Made by a program: the position numbers and the translations under genes. Under the pieces are notes generated by a model. The model was given only the letters and a program-made list of their open reading frames with translations. It ran no database searches and was not told the DNA's origin. A stretch of DNA of 64,000 nt from Eleusine coracana subsp. coracana (Eukaryota; Streptophyta; Magnoliopsida; Poales; Poaceae), in assembly GCA_032690845.1 (NCBI GenBank), contig CM064433.1:42778658-42842657 (forward strand), in the 5' to 3' direction. The first letter of the stretch is position 1; the number at the start of each line of letters is the position of its first letter. Below, piece after piece: positions 1 through 10,592 of this stretch.

Positions 1-91
1 GACTCCCCATGAGTCAACAACTTGTGAAGGGACCTAGTAGTGAAATCCTGAGAAGGATCCAGAACCCAGCTTATCCCATCAGTCCCTTAAC

Positions 92-280
92 TTATTTGCA
101 CTTGTTGGAGCAATCCCTGCAACTGCTGCCACTCAGCCACACTTCCTCATTATTCAGCATCCTCCTTGTTTCAAAATTCCATTGAATCTGAGCATAGTCA
201 GCCACCTTGGAAAGCATCTCGACGTACAAGTACTTGACGCTGGAAAGCATCTCGTTCTGGCTAGACAGGAAGAAGTTGGT
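92..280 (-). other. Exon-like open stretch, possible 3' end of an unrecognised gene
   Basis: On the minus strand a frame is open from about 280 to a TAA at 92-94. It reads as an amphipathic, helix-like peptide with segments such as MLSSVKYLYVEML and QIQWNFETRRMLNNEEVW. No methionine start or splice signal defines its upstream edge, so it could be a terminal exon or chance. I do not recognise the family. The composition looks more protein-like than the AT-rich flank. Confidence 0.2.
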
Positions 281-294
281 AGAATGTATAGAAC

Positions 295-825
295 CTTTTT
301 TACTGATGAATAAAAAGGGGTGATAATATCAGTTTAAAAAAGTGCCTTTTCTATGTTTCCATAGTTTAAAAATCTTCAAATCAGGATGAATAATCACTTT
401 ATAGGACCAGCAGCAAGATTTCTTTTTGACTTTCGGTCCCTTAACTTGTTTTAGAAAATCATTTGGTAAAAATAGCTTAGAATCACTTATTCTGAAAAGT
501 AGCATTTGATATAGCTTCGTTGATTGTATCTCTAAATTGGATGTGTGAAGCTCTGTTCCAAATGGCGGCTTACTACATTTCCTACGCTAAATAACAAATA
601 TTGTAATACTTACGTTATGTGTAAGTAAAGATGCTTGAAAGGGTCACCCCAGAAGATCTCCTGATTGCATAATAATGAAATAAAATTTAAACGTAATTAG
701 CAAACATCAACATATATTGTTATTACAACAAACAAAAGCTTCATTGGCTTGCTGTGCAGAACATTTAGAACAAAACAATAGATTAAACCTTTTGATCTCA
801 TCTTGCATGCATATTTATTCATATA
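295..825. other. AT-rich intergenic DNA, nothing recognised
   Basis: This stretch contains no convincing ORF, no terminal inverted repeats and no RNA gene that I can see. It ends at a Helitron-type terminus at 826. Confidence 0.5.
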
Positions 826-1427
826 CTAGCAAAGTGCCCGTGCGTTGCTACGGGTTTAAAAAAATAAAACACTCTTTATGATTTAAATATAAATTATTTA
901 CATAATATAATTGTTGATATTTTTTACATGAAAGATCATATTTATATTACTGTTGATGCTTCTTAATATACCATTTTATATGTCATAAGTAACAATTTTT
1001 CTATCATTTTTTATCGTATTTTTGTCATAAATATTTTTTTTACCTCTAATGTTAATGATTTCCACATGTAGTATCGTTTGAGTGCTATGTTGCAAAATTA
1101 AGTGAAATAGCATTAAAAAGTGCTCAAATATGAGAAGTACCGATATGAAGCCCAATTCACCATGCAAAAAGGGATTTCCACAAGCTCATGACGTCTACAA
1201 GATATCATTGGACCTCTATGAAACCTAACATGCAAGACCAAGGTCGTGACACAATGACTAAAGATTTCTAGAAGCTTTATTCGATAGGAAAAATTAATTC
1301 ACGCAGAATAGAAATAACACTACATTACGACGTGATTTTGGACTTGAAAACATACTCTAGTGAGAAAAGTTAAAACACGAAAGTTGTAGATCTCGTCGAG
1401 ACCTTTTCGAAACATATATGGATCATA
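826..1427 (-). mobile_element. Helitron 3'-terminal fragment
   Basis: On the minus strand a GC stem (CCCGT...ACGGG, 836-854) is followed a few bases later by CTAG (826-829) and then a T. This is the hairpin plus CTAG terminus typical of grass Helitrons. No matching 5' TC end is found before the next Helitron terminus at 1428, so this copy is probably truncated or was invaded by its neighbour. Parts of it (about 1370-1410) resemble the interior of the neighbour near 2060-2090. Confidence 0.5.
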
Positions 1428-2250
1428 CTAGATGAGTGCCTGTGCGTTGCTACGGGAACTACAATAATAGTACTGAATAAGAAGTTTGAATATTACAAAT
1501 AATAAAAGCTTATAAAGATCTTCACTTCAACAATAATTTATTTTTGCATTTATAACTAAGCAAATGATATTGATGTTGCTTTAAGACGTATGTGTGATCT
1601 AATCACTTTATGACAGGTGAAGAAGTGAGGTCGCACAGCCTTTGTATAATAATGAAATCACTTTATCAGGGGAAGGCCGTTCTGGCCGGCCATACCACTT
1701 CGGCAAGGAGAGCAACATGGCATGGCTGGTTCGTGTGGTAGACTGCTTCGTCGATGAGAGTCCGTCTTCTTCCTTGAGATGTAGAGAGCCGGAAGAGGCA
1801 CATTCTGAATTGGACTCTGTAATACAATTTTCTTCTCGTACTTTGTCGAAACAAATTAGGAAGAAAAACTCGGCAGAACAACCAACGTTTGGCAGATTGC
1901 ACGGACAAACCAAATTTAATATGTAGTAGAGATTATTTGGACTTCGGAGATAGGAGATATGTACCCCGCATAGAGACTTGCGCAGAGGAGTCCGAATCAG
2001 AACAAATATTTTTGCATCGTAAATTTGGAAACCAAAACGGCGGAATCTTGACTTCTATTGAATATAAAAGTTGTAGAACTTTTCGAAGGCTATGAGATAG
2101 AGTCTGAGTTTGTCTCATTTGAACTCCGGACGAGGGATTTATGATTTTTTAAATTCAATATTGATATGGATTCAATCTCTAACTTTGTGGACGTACGGCA
2201 GATTTTTTTGATGGCGTGAACGTTTTCACCTAAACTAATAGGAGTAGAGA
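1428..2250 (-). mobile_element. Short non-autonomous Helitron
   Basis: The minus-strand 5' end at 2250 starts TCTCTACTCCTATTAG, which resembles known plant Helitron 5' ends. The 3' end is a hairpin (1438-1456) followed by CTAG at 1428-1431. The flanking bases are A on the 5' side and T on the 3' side, fitting Helitron insertion into an AT dinucleotide without a target duplication. At 823 bp it has no Rep/helicase and must be non-autonomous. The small ORFs between 1600 and 2120 show no family resemblance. Confidence 0.6.
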
Positions 2251-2356
2251 TTTCAAATAGTACAAATAAAGCATACTCACTTCGATTTTTTCATGCACCG
2301 AACCGACCAATTATTTCAGTCCACCTCCCTTACCTATCTAGTGGTAAGATTGTAAA

Positions 2357-4123
2357 TCATCTGCTCCTTGAGTTTCTTCGTCTTACTTCATGCTTGTCAT
2401 TATTGGGGAGTCGCTCACGAATTCTGAAAGAGCTGAATCGTTTCACGCCTACCTCTTGTGAAATACCTGGAGAAACCTTGTACTCCGAACAAACCTTTAC
2501 TGGATTGGTTGAACGTCCACCAAGCTTGCGATTTACGTGGCTGCACATTTTGTGGTTCCCATCGTCAATATAGATCTCTTCAAGGACCATTGCTTTCTCA
2601 AAGAAGAATTTGGCCAGTTGAACACCAAATCCATTACACTTCTCCGAGCAAAACTGTAAGCTCACTCTTTTTAGATAGAACTGCAAGCAGTTGAAGTTGA
2701 ACCATTTATCACTCAATCCAGGAATATCAGGAACCTCAGACATCGTGTTGTCTCCACCAAAGCAAACCACTTGATCTTTGCGGTGCATGAAGTGACTGAC
2801 AGACTTACGAAAATCAAGTTATGCCTTCCTGTTCCGCAAAACAGGTCGGTCATCCTCAACAATGCTCAAGTTGAGTCTGAGGTCAACAAGCGCAGGGCAA
2901 CACTGGAGCAAGTTTCCTATTGCCACTGCTGCGTCCCCCTTGCACGCAGGCTCATGCTTTACATCCACCTCAAGGCGCTCAAGGTTGCCGAACCACATTT
3001 CATTTAAGAGCTCTTCGTATTCGTTCTTATCGACGACAGCAATGTCCTCGATCGGGGATTTTAACTTCAGCTTCAGAGCCTTTGTATTTCGGAAATTCAT
3101 AAGAAATGGCCAGAAGAGTGTGCAATCTTGACTGCCAAAAATGTGCAGATCAACTTGTCTCAGGTCCGGAGGTGGGGTCTTAAGAGGGAAGACGTCAACC
3201 TTCCCACTGTACCTGAAGCGTCGCACTCTTGGCGCATCGAGCTCGACTGTGAAATCTCCACTGTAGCGGCAATTCAGAAGCACAAGGGTGGTCACGGTTG
3301 GGCAACAGAAGCTTTGTATCAGAATCGATCCATCTCTGTCATCGTCCATAAGGTACCCATTATCTACGTCGGCAGGAGTAGCATAACAAACCTGCATTGT
3401 GATGTAGACGTAGTCGAGATGCAACGTGTCGAGCCGCGGTGAAGCCATGACCATGGCTTCCAAGGTGTCGAGAGAGACGCCGCAACTTTGAAGCAGCAGA
3501 TCTTGTAGACACAGGAAGAAGGCGTCTGGTGGCGGCGATGTCAGAGTGGTACAGTTGGTGATGTCCAGGTGCCGGAGCGCCTTGGATGGGATGGAGCCGA
3601 AGCTGAGGTCGTCGTAATAGCCGAGGTTGTAGTACACCGGCATGGATAATCCACGGTGCTTGCTACCGGCAGCCGGGTTGCTGGAATCGTAAGCCTCGAT
3701 GTGGAGCTCCTCGACGCCGTGGCAGGCCGGGTGGTAGGTCACGTCGTCGACGATGTCTGGAACGTCCTCATTATTGGACCGGTGGTGGCAATTGCGGAAC
3801 ATGAACTTGTTGATGACATAACGTTCCTCTTCCACGCGGATCGTGAGCGTCTTCACGGATCCGTGCTCCGCGAGCGCCGCCATGGCGTCCCGGAAGAAGG
3901 CGCGGCGCCTGCCGTTGAAACAGTAGTCGCCGGCGACCAGGCGCTCGTAGGATCGTCTGTCCAGGTGGACGCCGGCGCCGGTCCACGGCGTCGGCTAGAG
4001 CCGGCGCCAGCGCCGGGCGAGCACGGCCGTGGAAGCGGCCTCCTTGGCCGGGACGAAGTAGAGGATGCACTAGAGCAGCTCGTCGGGAAGGTCGGACAGG
4101 CGAGTCCCCGCCGCCGTCGACAT
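2357..4123 (-). pseudogene. F-box/LRR/FBD gene A1 with three in-frame stops
   Basis: Read on the minus strand from ATG 4123-4121, one unbroken frame encodes an F-box (LSDLPDELL, STAVLARRWR), an LRR-like middle (CRGVEELHIEAYDS) and a C-terminal FBD-like block (LKRVSLQFCSEK, FFEKAMVLEEIYIDDGN). It contains three stop codons: TAG 4070-4072 (codon 18, inside the F-box), TAG 3995-3997 (codon 43) and TAA 2819-2821. Paralogues have Gln, Trp (or Leu) and Gln there, so all three can be explained by C-to-T or G-to-A change. There is no frameshift. A protein beginning at the Met near 3883 would lack the F-box and could not bind SKP1. Its closest relative here is A8 at 55411. It lies head-to-head with A2. 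Confidence 0.85.
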
Positions 4124-4442
4124 TGGCGGGGCGTCGCAGCTCGGCCAGATCGCCGCGCCGAATGGGTTCTGGTACTGGTAGGTCTTTGACGATATCGTCA
4201 AAACTTTTTTTTTTCTTTTTGTGACCGTAAGGAATCTGTTCGACGGGAGGGAGGATGGGCTTTAATTTTACCCAGGAGGAATGTTTGCTGTTTTGCTGCG
4301 CCGCAAATTTCATAGCCCAACGATCAGCCCAATTTTGTGATGCTTTTTTTTTAAATCGTGCAACTGCCTTTTGTATATATATACTAGAAAATAAAACAAA
4401 CGAAATGTCGTAAATAAGAAACCCTAGACAAGAGATACAACG
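4124..4442. promoter_or_regulatory. Shared intergenic spacer of the divergent pair A1/A2
   Basis: A spacer of about 320 bp separates the start of A1 (minus) from that of A2 (plus), so any promoters must overlap. It holds a T-tract at 4205-4213 and a TATATATA run at 4373-4382, about 60 bp before the A2 ATG. No further motif can be supported. Confidence 0.3.
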
Positions 4443-6134
4443 ATGGCCGCCGCCGACCCGCCTTTCCGACCTCCCTGACGACCTCCTGCGGCGCGTCCTC
4501 CACTTCACCCCAGCCAAAGAGGGCGCGTCCACTGCCGTGCTTTCTCGGCGTTGGCGCTGGCTGTGGCGCAATTCAGACGCCGTCAACCTCGACTCACGCT
4601 CCTACGACCATGAGCACGGCCCATCGCTCCGCGACGCCAAGCGCAATGCTTTCTTCAATGGCGCCATGGCTGCGCTCGCGGCGCACCGGAGACCTGTCAT
4701 AAAGGGGCTCAGCTTCCACGTGGAGTCAGACAATGACTACGACATCAGCAACTGCGGGCACGGGCACGACTGGTCCAAGCCGGATGATGATCACCTCAGC
4801 ATCGGCGACGTGATGTCGAATTCAGCGACCCGACACGTCGAGGAGCTCAGGATTACGGCACACTATTCTCAGAATAGAGACAGCACCTACATGATACTAG
4901 GGTTATACATCCTCAGAATTAGGGCCCTCCCACACGAGGCTCTTCGTGTCCTGCACATTGTTCACTCGGAGCTGGAAGTGGCGAGCAGTAGTTCCGGTGG
5001 TGCGCCGTCGTTTCCGCGGTTGACCTCGTTGCATCTCCAAGCGTGTGAGGTTACACTCAGGGGGCTCCGGGACATGATCCATGGCGCGCCGCAACTCGTC
5101 ACCGCGCGGTTCGAGAACATCTTTTTCGAATCAGATCCATATGATGACGATGACAGTAACTGTGATAATAATAGTAATGGTCATGGGTATGAGATCCGTG
5201 GCCCGGAGGTAAGTTCAATGGATGTGGTAGATTGGAAAGGCTGGGACAACGACGGCATAGAGCTCGATATGCCAAAGCTGCAGTACTTCAGATATGTGGG
5301 GAATCTCGAGTACAAAGTGTCAATGAAGTCACAACAAGCGTGTCACATGACCAGAGTAGACCTCAACTTCAAGGACCAAGGCAGAAAGTCAGATGAACAT
5401 TATCGTGTATCTTTCTGGCAGTTTCTTCGGAATTTTAACAACACCAAGGTCTTGAAGCTGAAATTGGACTTCCCAATCGACCATATCGCCGTGGCTGACC
5501 TGACAAGCCTGCATGAGCTTCTAGGAGACAGGACGTAGAGCTTCTGGATGTAGAAGAACGCTTCAAGGCAGCAGGCGCTGTTGCTGGGCCAGCTATAGCA
5601 AGTTTGCTCCATTGTTGCCCTACTGTTCGCGATCTTCGGCTCAAGATAAGCAAGGCAGGAAGTGGAAAAATAATATATCCACATTCTTACCTAGAAAGAA
5701 GAACTCAATCAGATTTTGGCAAGTCCGTCAAAAACTTCAGGCGCCGTAGAGGAACAAGTGGTGGTGGTCATGATGATAAATATCAGGTTTCAGCTGGTAT
5801 CGATGGTTTGAGCGAGCATTGGTTCAGCTGCATGCAGAGTTCTTTAAAAAGAGTCAGCTTGCAGTTTCGTAACAACGAGGAAAACTTGTTAGGGGTCCAA
5901 CTGGTCAGATTTTTTGCTGAGAATGCGATGGTTGTTGAAGAAATGCGTTTAGGCGACGGCAACCGCAGAATGAGTGAGCATTTGAATGACAAGGTTAGAA
6001 GGTGGTTTCTGAATTCAGCCAAAAGGAGAAACGCTCCAGGTGCAAAAGGATTCAGAGTCCTATCTCTGAGACGTGGATATATGAAAGATCAAAGTGGTAA
6101 TATAATAGTTACTGGCTGGCGGGATTTTGGTTAA
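4443..6134 (+). pseudogene. F-box/LRR/FBD gene A2 with two frameshifts
   Basis: The ATG at 4443 lies in the family context (ATGGCCGCC), but one extra C near 4456-4459 puts it out of frame with the F-box (RLSDLPDDLLRRVLHF from 4459). From there the frame stays open through the LRR region, with an acidic Asp/Asn-rich insert near 5140-5190, to a stop at 5536-5538. At about 5530 paralogues carry roughly 14 codons (DNKLLFNLERLE-like). Here they are missing, and the frame changes to one that continues through HCCPTVRDL and the FBD block (LKRVSLQFRNN, RFFAENAMVVEEM) to the stop at 6132-6134. Two frame breaks argue for a pseudogene. A short intron at the second break is not supported by clear splice sites. 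Confidence 0.8.
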
Positions 6135-6651
6135 ATATCCCAACGTTAATTTCTTTTATATACTCCTCTGTGAGGGAATTATTGTTATCTTCCATTATAT
6201 AATTCATACAAGATGATTTTTGAGCCACTAAATAATCTAGAACATTGTTCTGCCTTATTTTTTAACGGCATTAGTCTAAGAGAATTATATAGTATGCTGG
6301 TGTCCTATTTATTATGAGCGGTTTTTCTTTCCTAGTGTTTCAGAAATAGCAGTGAACTGGTTGACAAGGGGGATGGAGAGCATAATGTTCATCTCCCTAG
6401 CGTATTCCATCACTACACCTGTTTGCTTCTTCTTCCTATATACACGGGAATGATCCGTGTTTGAACTATTTAGGAGGCAAAGTGTGGGACGGGGGCTCCA
6501 ACCCCCCGCCGGCATGGACTCTCCAATGAATCATAGCCACTGGGCTACAAGCCTATCCTCACCACAGGACCTTGTTTCATACCTAAAAGTGCAATCGTCA
6601 GGTTATCAGAATCAATTTGCTTGCTATTTTTCTAACCGCATCTAAAATGCT
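6135..6651. other. 3' flank of A2, no gene
   Basis: The first 120 bp or so resemble the 3' flanks of A4 and A6 (including a 'ccactaaataat' block), so this is duplicated downstream DNA. No ORF here has family character. Confidence 0.5.
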
Positions 6652-7113
6652 TTTTTTTCATGAACGCACCTTGACGCGTATTTCATTAAGAGGAAGAAGT
6701 TTTACACAATCACGCCAGCCTTCAAGCGAACTCAAAAGCCTATAGAAATACAAACGGACTACTCAGAAAACAAAAAACGACAGGAAGGCGGAGACCCTGA
6801 GACTTCTACATTAAGAGAAGAACTGTGGCACGCCCGCATTACCGGCGAGAAACCAGCAATGTCCCTCATCATGAATTCTTTTCACCACTTGAGCTGGCAA
6901 GGACGAGACTCTGTTCAAGGTCCTTTGTTCCGCTCCCTCTAAAGTGTCCACACCGTTAGCACTATAATAGAGTCAAAACCCTTCCGTAGAGCTTTAGGTA
7001 CTTGCTTGTGGCTCGTGAGCCACCAGTCAATGAACGATATGTCCTGATGCGGCATTAGAAACTGTAACCCAGCCGGTCGAAGAACCCGGAACCAGACCTC
7101 ACGACTGAATTCA
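6652..7113 (-). mobile_element. 5'-truncated LINE 3' end, 13-bp TSD
   Basis: The insertion is bounded by perfect 13-bp copies of CATCTAAAATGCT (6639-6651 and 7114-7126). The left edge is a T-run, i.e. a poly(A) tail on the minus strand. The minus strand encodes a decayed zf-RVT type C-terminus of a plant LINE polyprotein, with REVWFRVLRPAG, then WWLTSHKQVPKALRKGF, then WTL*RERNKGP. A TAG replaces the usual Trp before RERN. It is a dead, 5'-truncated copy. Confidence 0.8.
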
Positions 7114-7573
7114 CATCTAAAATGCTACACATCGTGTGAACAATGACTGTAGATTTTTGGTTGATGTGGCGGATAGAGCTCGAGATATAAGTGAGACTGA
7201 GAGAACAAGGTCGTTTACTGCAAATCAAAAGCCTCACATGCTGAAAGGATTATCGGAATACAATGTGATAAATGAAAAGAAAAATCATGGTAGAGATTGT
7301 GTGCTAAAGCATCTCAAGTTACATGTCACGCACTCAACAAATCAATGACGTGTATGGACTTTTAATTATAGTGCCTCCCCTTTGGGGCCTGTGAAATCTT
7401 TATGGCGCAAGAATTAAAAAAAAAAAGGCCACCAGTTCCATCGGGCCGTCGTCTTTAAAACGAAAGAGGAGATTGTAAAAGCCCAAGATACCCACCAGGC
7501 CTTCCCTTCCACTTCGATCAATTCTGTGTGGAGGTTCGATTGATAGGGCAGGAGGCGGCGCAGGGCAACGAGC

Positions 7574-7741
7574 ATGCAGATCGCCATCGCCACGGCCGAG
7601 CTCGAAGATCTACTCAGGTGAGATCCTCTCCCATGACCATGACTTTGCAAATTATGATTTTCTTATCCACTCTTTCTTTTCCTTTCTTCCTAGCTAATCA
7701 GATCCACTCCCACGGCCGAGCTCCATGCTGCTGCTCCCTGA
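7574..7741 (+). CDS. Upstream ORF of A3, split by a 5'-UTR intron
   Basis: An ATG at 7574 opens a small ORF whose first 14 codons (MQIAIATAELEDLL) are identical to those upstream of A7. A likely 5'-UTR intron runs from 7618 (CAG|GTGAGA) to 7701 (CTAATCAG|), 84 bp. After splicing, the peptide is about 27 residues, ends Ala-Ala-Ala-Pro, and stops at TGA 7739-7741, 30 bp before the A3 ATG. If the intron is kept, the ORF ends at the TGA overlapping the donor. Conservation of start, splice sites and stop in the duplicate suggests a translated regulatory uORF. This is inference and has not been shown experimentally. Confidence 0.5.
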
Positions 7742-8048
7742 TCTAGTAGCCGATCCGCCATATTGAAGACCATGGCCGCCACCGCTGACCACCTCTCGGA
7801 CCTCCCCGACGATCTTCTGCGGCACGTCCTCTACTTCGCCCCTACGAAGGAGGGTGCGTCCACCGCTGTGCTGTCTCGACGATGACGTTCATTGTGGCAG
7901 ACATGTGGCGCCGTCAACCTTGACTCACGCTCCTACGACGGCACGCATGACCCATTGCTACATGACAACCCTAATAAGCACGAGGCCTTTCTCCAAGGCG
8001 CCATGGCGGCTCTCACGGTCGCCTTGGCGCATGGGCCTGTCAAGAGAA

Positions 8049-8946
8049 CAGGGGCGGGCCCACTACGATTCAAGGGTATTCAATTGAATACCCATTATTT
8101 TGGGGGAGAATTTTCATATATATAATATATTTTTTTGTATGTATATTAAAAAGAAAAAAGAAAATAGATTAACAATGATTCTGGGTCTGTTTCTCTCCTT
8201 GCCGAGCCGGCCCAACAAAAATTCGAGGCCCATTCAGCCGAAATCCCCCACCGACCCAAATCTACAGCCCCACCTTCTCCCCAACCGCACACCGTCGTCG
8301 TCGCCAAGGTTCCACCGCCGCCGGCCCCCGCCCAGCGCCCAGGCCTTTGCCCGTCTGCCAACTGCCATCCTGCCTGCCTCACGCTACCAGTGCACAAGGG
8401 AGGTTTGTCTGATTAATTCCTAAGGCTAAGCTCACCGTGTGCCACGAATTCCTAAGCTCATTAGCTCTAGCTCTCCAATTTGTATTGTCCTATATAGCAA
8501 CTGGTTTGGATGATTAATTCCTCTTTCTCTCGACTAATTATGGTTGGTATGATTTTAATTTAGATGTGAGTGTTTGAAGCAAGATGGGGCAGAAGTATTT
8601 GAATAGTTGCTTGATCACCTTCATTGAAAGGGAATTCTTCTTACAAGCCAAGAATGAAGATATCATCAGTTACTTTCAAAGCATTAAGAATCACAAAGTC
8701 AAGTTGTAATTGTAAGCTCTCTTCTTATTTTGCTATTTATTTCACTTATTGTCACTTTAATATGTTGATCATTTAGTATATCTATGTATTGGCACTTAAT
8801 CATAGTTACATAATTTAGGCTGTCAAAAAAAAATTAGGCTATCAAAAAAAAATTTAGGCTGTCAAAAAAAATTTAGGCTATTGAAAAAAAAAGTTGAGTG
8901 TCCCAAATTTTGAATACCCAAGGCTCAAATCCTGGGTCCGCCACTG
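8049..8946. mobile_element. Non-autonomous hAT element in A3, 8-bp TSD
   Basis: Exact 8-bp duplications CAAGAGAA flank the insert (8041-8048 and 8947-8954). The ends are inverted repeats, CAGGGGCGGGCCCA against CAGTGGCGGACCCA, followed on both sides by GGGTATTCAA. The 8-bp duplication and CAGNGGCGG ends fit the hAT superfamily. The 898-bp interior has no transposase. A7 has no insert at the corresponding point. Confidence 0.9.
8815..8892 (+). repeat. Tandem 'ttaggct(g/a)tcaaaaaaaa' repeat
   Basis: About four imperfect units of 20-23 bp near the right end of the hAT element in A3 form a subterminal tandem repeat. hAT transposases commonly bind subterminal repeats, but binding here is only a guess. 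Confidence 0.6.
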
Positions 8947-9073
8947 CAAGAGAATCAGTTTACACATAGAGTCGGTCAACAAGTACTCCATCGACATATT
9001 TGTGACATAGCGACATGGCCAGTCGGAGACTGAGCATAACTTGATTGGCAAGGTGATGTCTAATCCAGCGTTA

Positions 9074-9354
9074 GGAAAAAAATTTCGGTGAAATTTCACC
9101 GAAATATCCGATATATCGTATTTATCAGTGAGGTCCAATATATTTTTTGTCGCTGAAATTTGATCATTGACTATGTTTATTTAATGAAAACTATTTTTAT
9201 TATATATGTTTTGTAGATTTAAGACTATTTTTTCTTAAATCATGCAAAAATTTTTAAAAATAATTTATTTTATTTACCGAAATTGCCGATATTTTCAAAA
9301 TATCGTGTTTATCGGTGACCACCGATATATTTTTTTATACCGAAATTTTTTTCC
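9074..9354. mobile_element. 281-bp MITE in A3, TA target duplication
   Basis: The termini are perfect 16-bp inverted repeats (GGAAAAAAATTTCGGT), flanked by TA on both sides (9072-9073 and 9355-9356). The interior is AT-rich, with repeated CCGATAT and ATCGG blocks. TA duplication suggests a Tc1/mariner-type origin, although the termini do not match the usual Stowaway CTCCCTCC. Removing the element plus one TA restores the local A3 frame. Confidence 0.8.
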
Positions 9355-10592
9355 TAGACCCAGGGGCAAGGAACGTTGAGGAGGTACACATCGCAGGTGT
9401 AGCCTCCAACAACACCGGTGAGTATAACTACAACAATGGAGGGTATTACAAGCTCAGAATTTGTGACCTACCTTTCGAGGCTGTTCGTGTTCTGCACATT
9501 ATTAATGCAGAAGTGCAGGTTGACAGGTCAGGCACGTCTTTTCCATTGTTGAACTCGCTGCTGCTTCACAGGTGTCATATTGTTAGTGGACCTCCAGAGC
9601 ATGATCCATGGCGCGCGGCAACTCACCACCGTTCGCCTCGAGTCTATCAGTATTCTCTATGCATACAATGATAGTTCTAAAGGTAAAGATGGCTGCCTGA
9701 TCCGTGGCCCAGAGGTCACTGCACTGATCCTTACAGATTGGAGCGGCTATGGCCTGAATAAAATCGATCGCATAGAGCTCGATATGCCAAAACTGGAATA
9801 CTTCAGATATGAGTGGTTTGAAGATTGTCAAGTGTCTCTGAAATCCCAAGCATGGAACATGACCCGAGCGGATTTCCACTTTAAGGACACCATATACGAA
9901 GAAGATAAACTTCGTGTAACCTTCTGGCATTTTCTTCGGAATTTCAGCAACACTAAGGTACTGAAGCTGAAACTGGACTGCCCAATCAATGAACTCGCTA
10001 TCACTGACATGAAAAGATTGGATGAGCTTCTTGACAATAAGTTATTATTCAATCTAGAGCGCCTGGAGATAGAAGGATGCTACAATCGTGCAGCCAATAA
10101 TGCTGCAGGGATAGCTGTTGGGAATTTGCTCCATTGCTGACTATAGTCCGTGATCTTTGGCTCACGATTAAAGCGAAGCAACGAGAAGATCTTTATAACA
10201 ATCATGATATAACACGAAAATATAAATTAGATTTTGACAGGTCCGTCGAAAACTTCAAACGCCTCAGAGGAATAAGTGTTGGTAGTGATGATAAATATGA
10301 GGTTTCTGGTATCCAAGGTTTAAGCAACCAATCATTCAATTGCTTGCAGAGTTATCTAAGAAGAGTGCGCTTGAAATGTTGTAATAAAGAGAACAGCTTC
10401 TTAGGAGTACAACTGGTCAGATTTTTTGCAGAGAATGTGTTGGTTCTTGAAGAAATGCAGATAGATGATGGCAACCGCAAAATGTGTGAGCATTTGAGTG
10501 ACAAGGTTGGAAGATGGGCTCTGAATTCAGCCAAAAGGAGAAAGGGACCTGGTACAGAAGTGTTCATTAGAGTCCTTACCTCTGAAACGTGA

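Larger units (their letters stand above)
7772..10592 (+). pseudogene. F-box/LRR/FBD gene A3, broken by two transposons
   Basis: ATG 7772 begins an F-box (HLSDLPDDLLRHVLYF), but Trp38 is TGA (7883-7885). An hAT element sits at 8049-8946 and a TA-flanked MITE at 9074-9354, both inside the coding region. If both are ignored the frame rejoins exactly, and still meets a TAG at 9008-9010. A 2-nt loss near 9582 and a 1-nt loss near 10136 shift the frame again. The LRR part (ELDMPKLEYFRYEW) and FBD block (RFFAENVLVLEEMQIDDGN) remain readable to the stop at 10590-10592. A7 is its intact inverted sibling and shares the 5'-UTR intron, uORF and flanks. Confidence 0.9.

Noticed and set aside
1608..2118. 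Several short ORFs on both strands
   Set aside because: They are internal to the non-autonomous Helitron and overlap each other; there is no domain.
5525..5560. Intron explaining the frame change in A2
   Set aside because: No plausible donor and acceptor pair of viable length; paralogues have continuous coding sequence here and the difference is missing codons.
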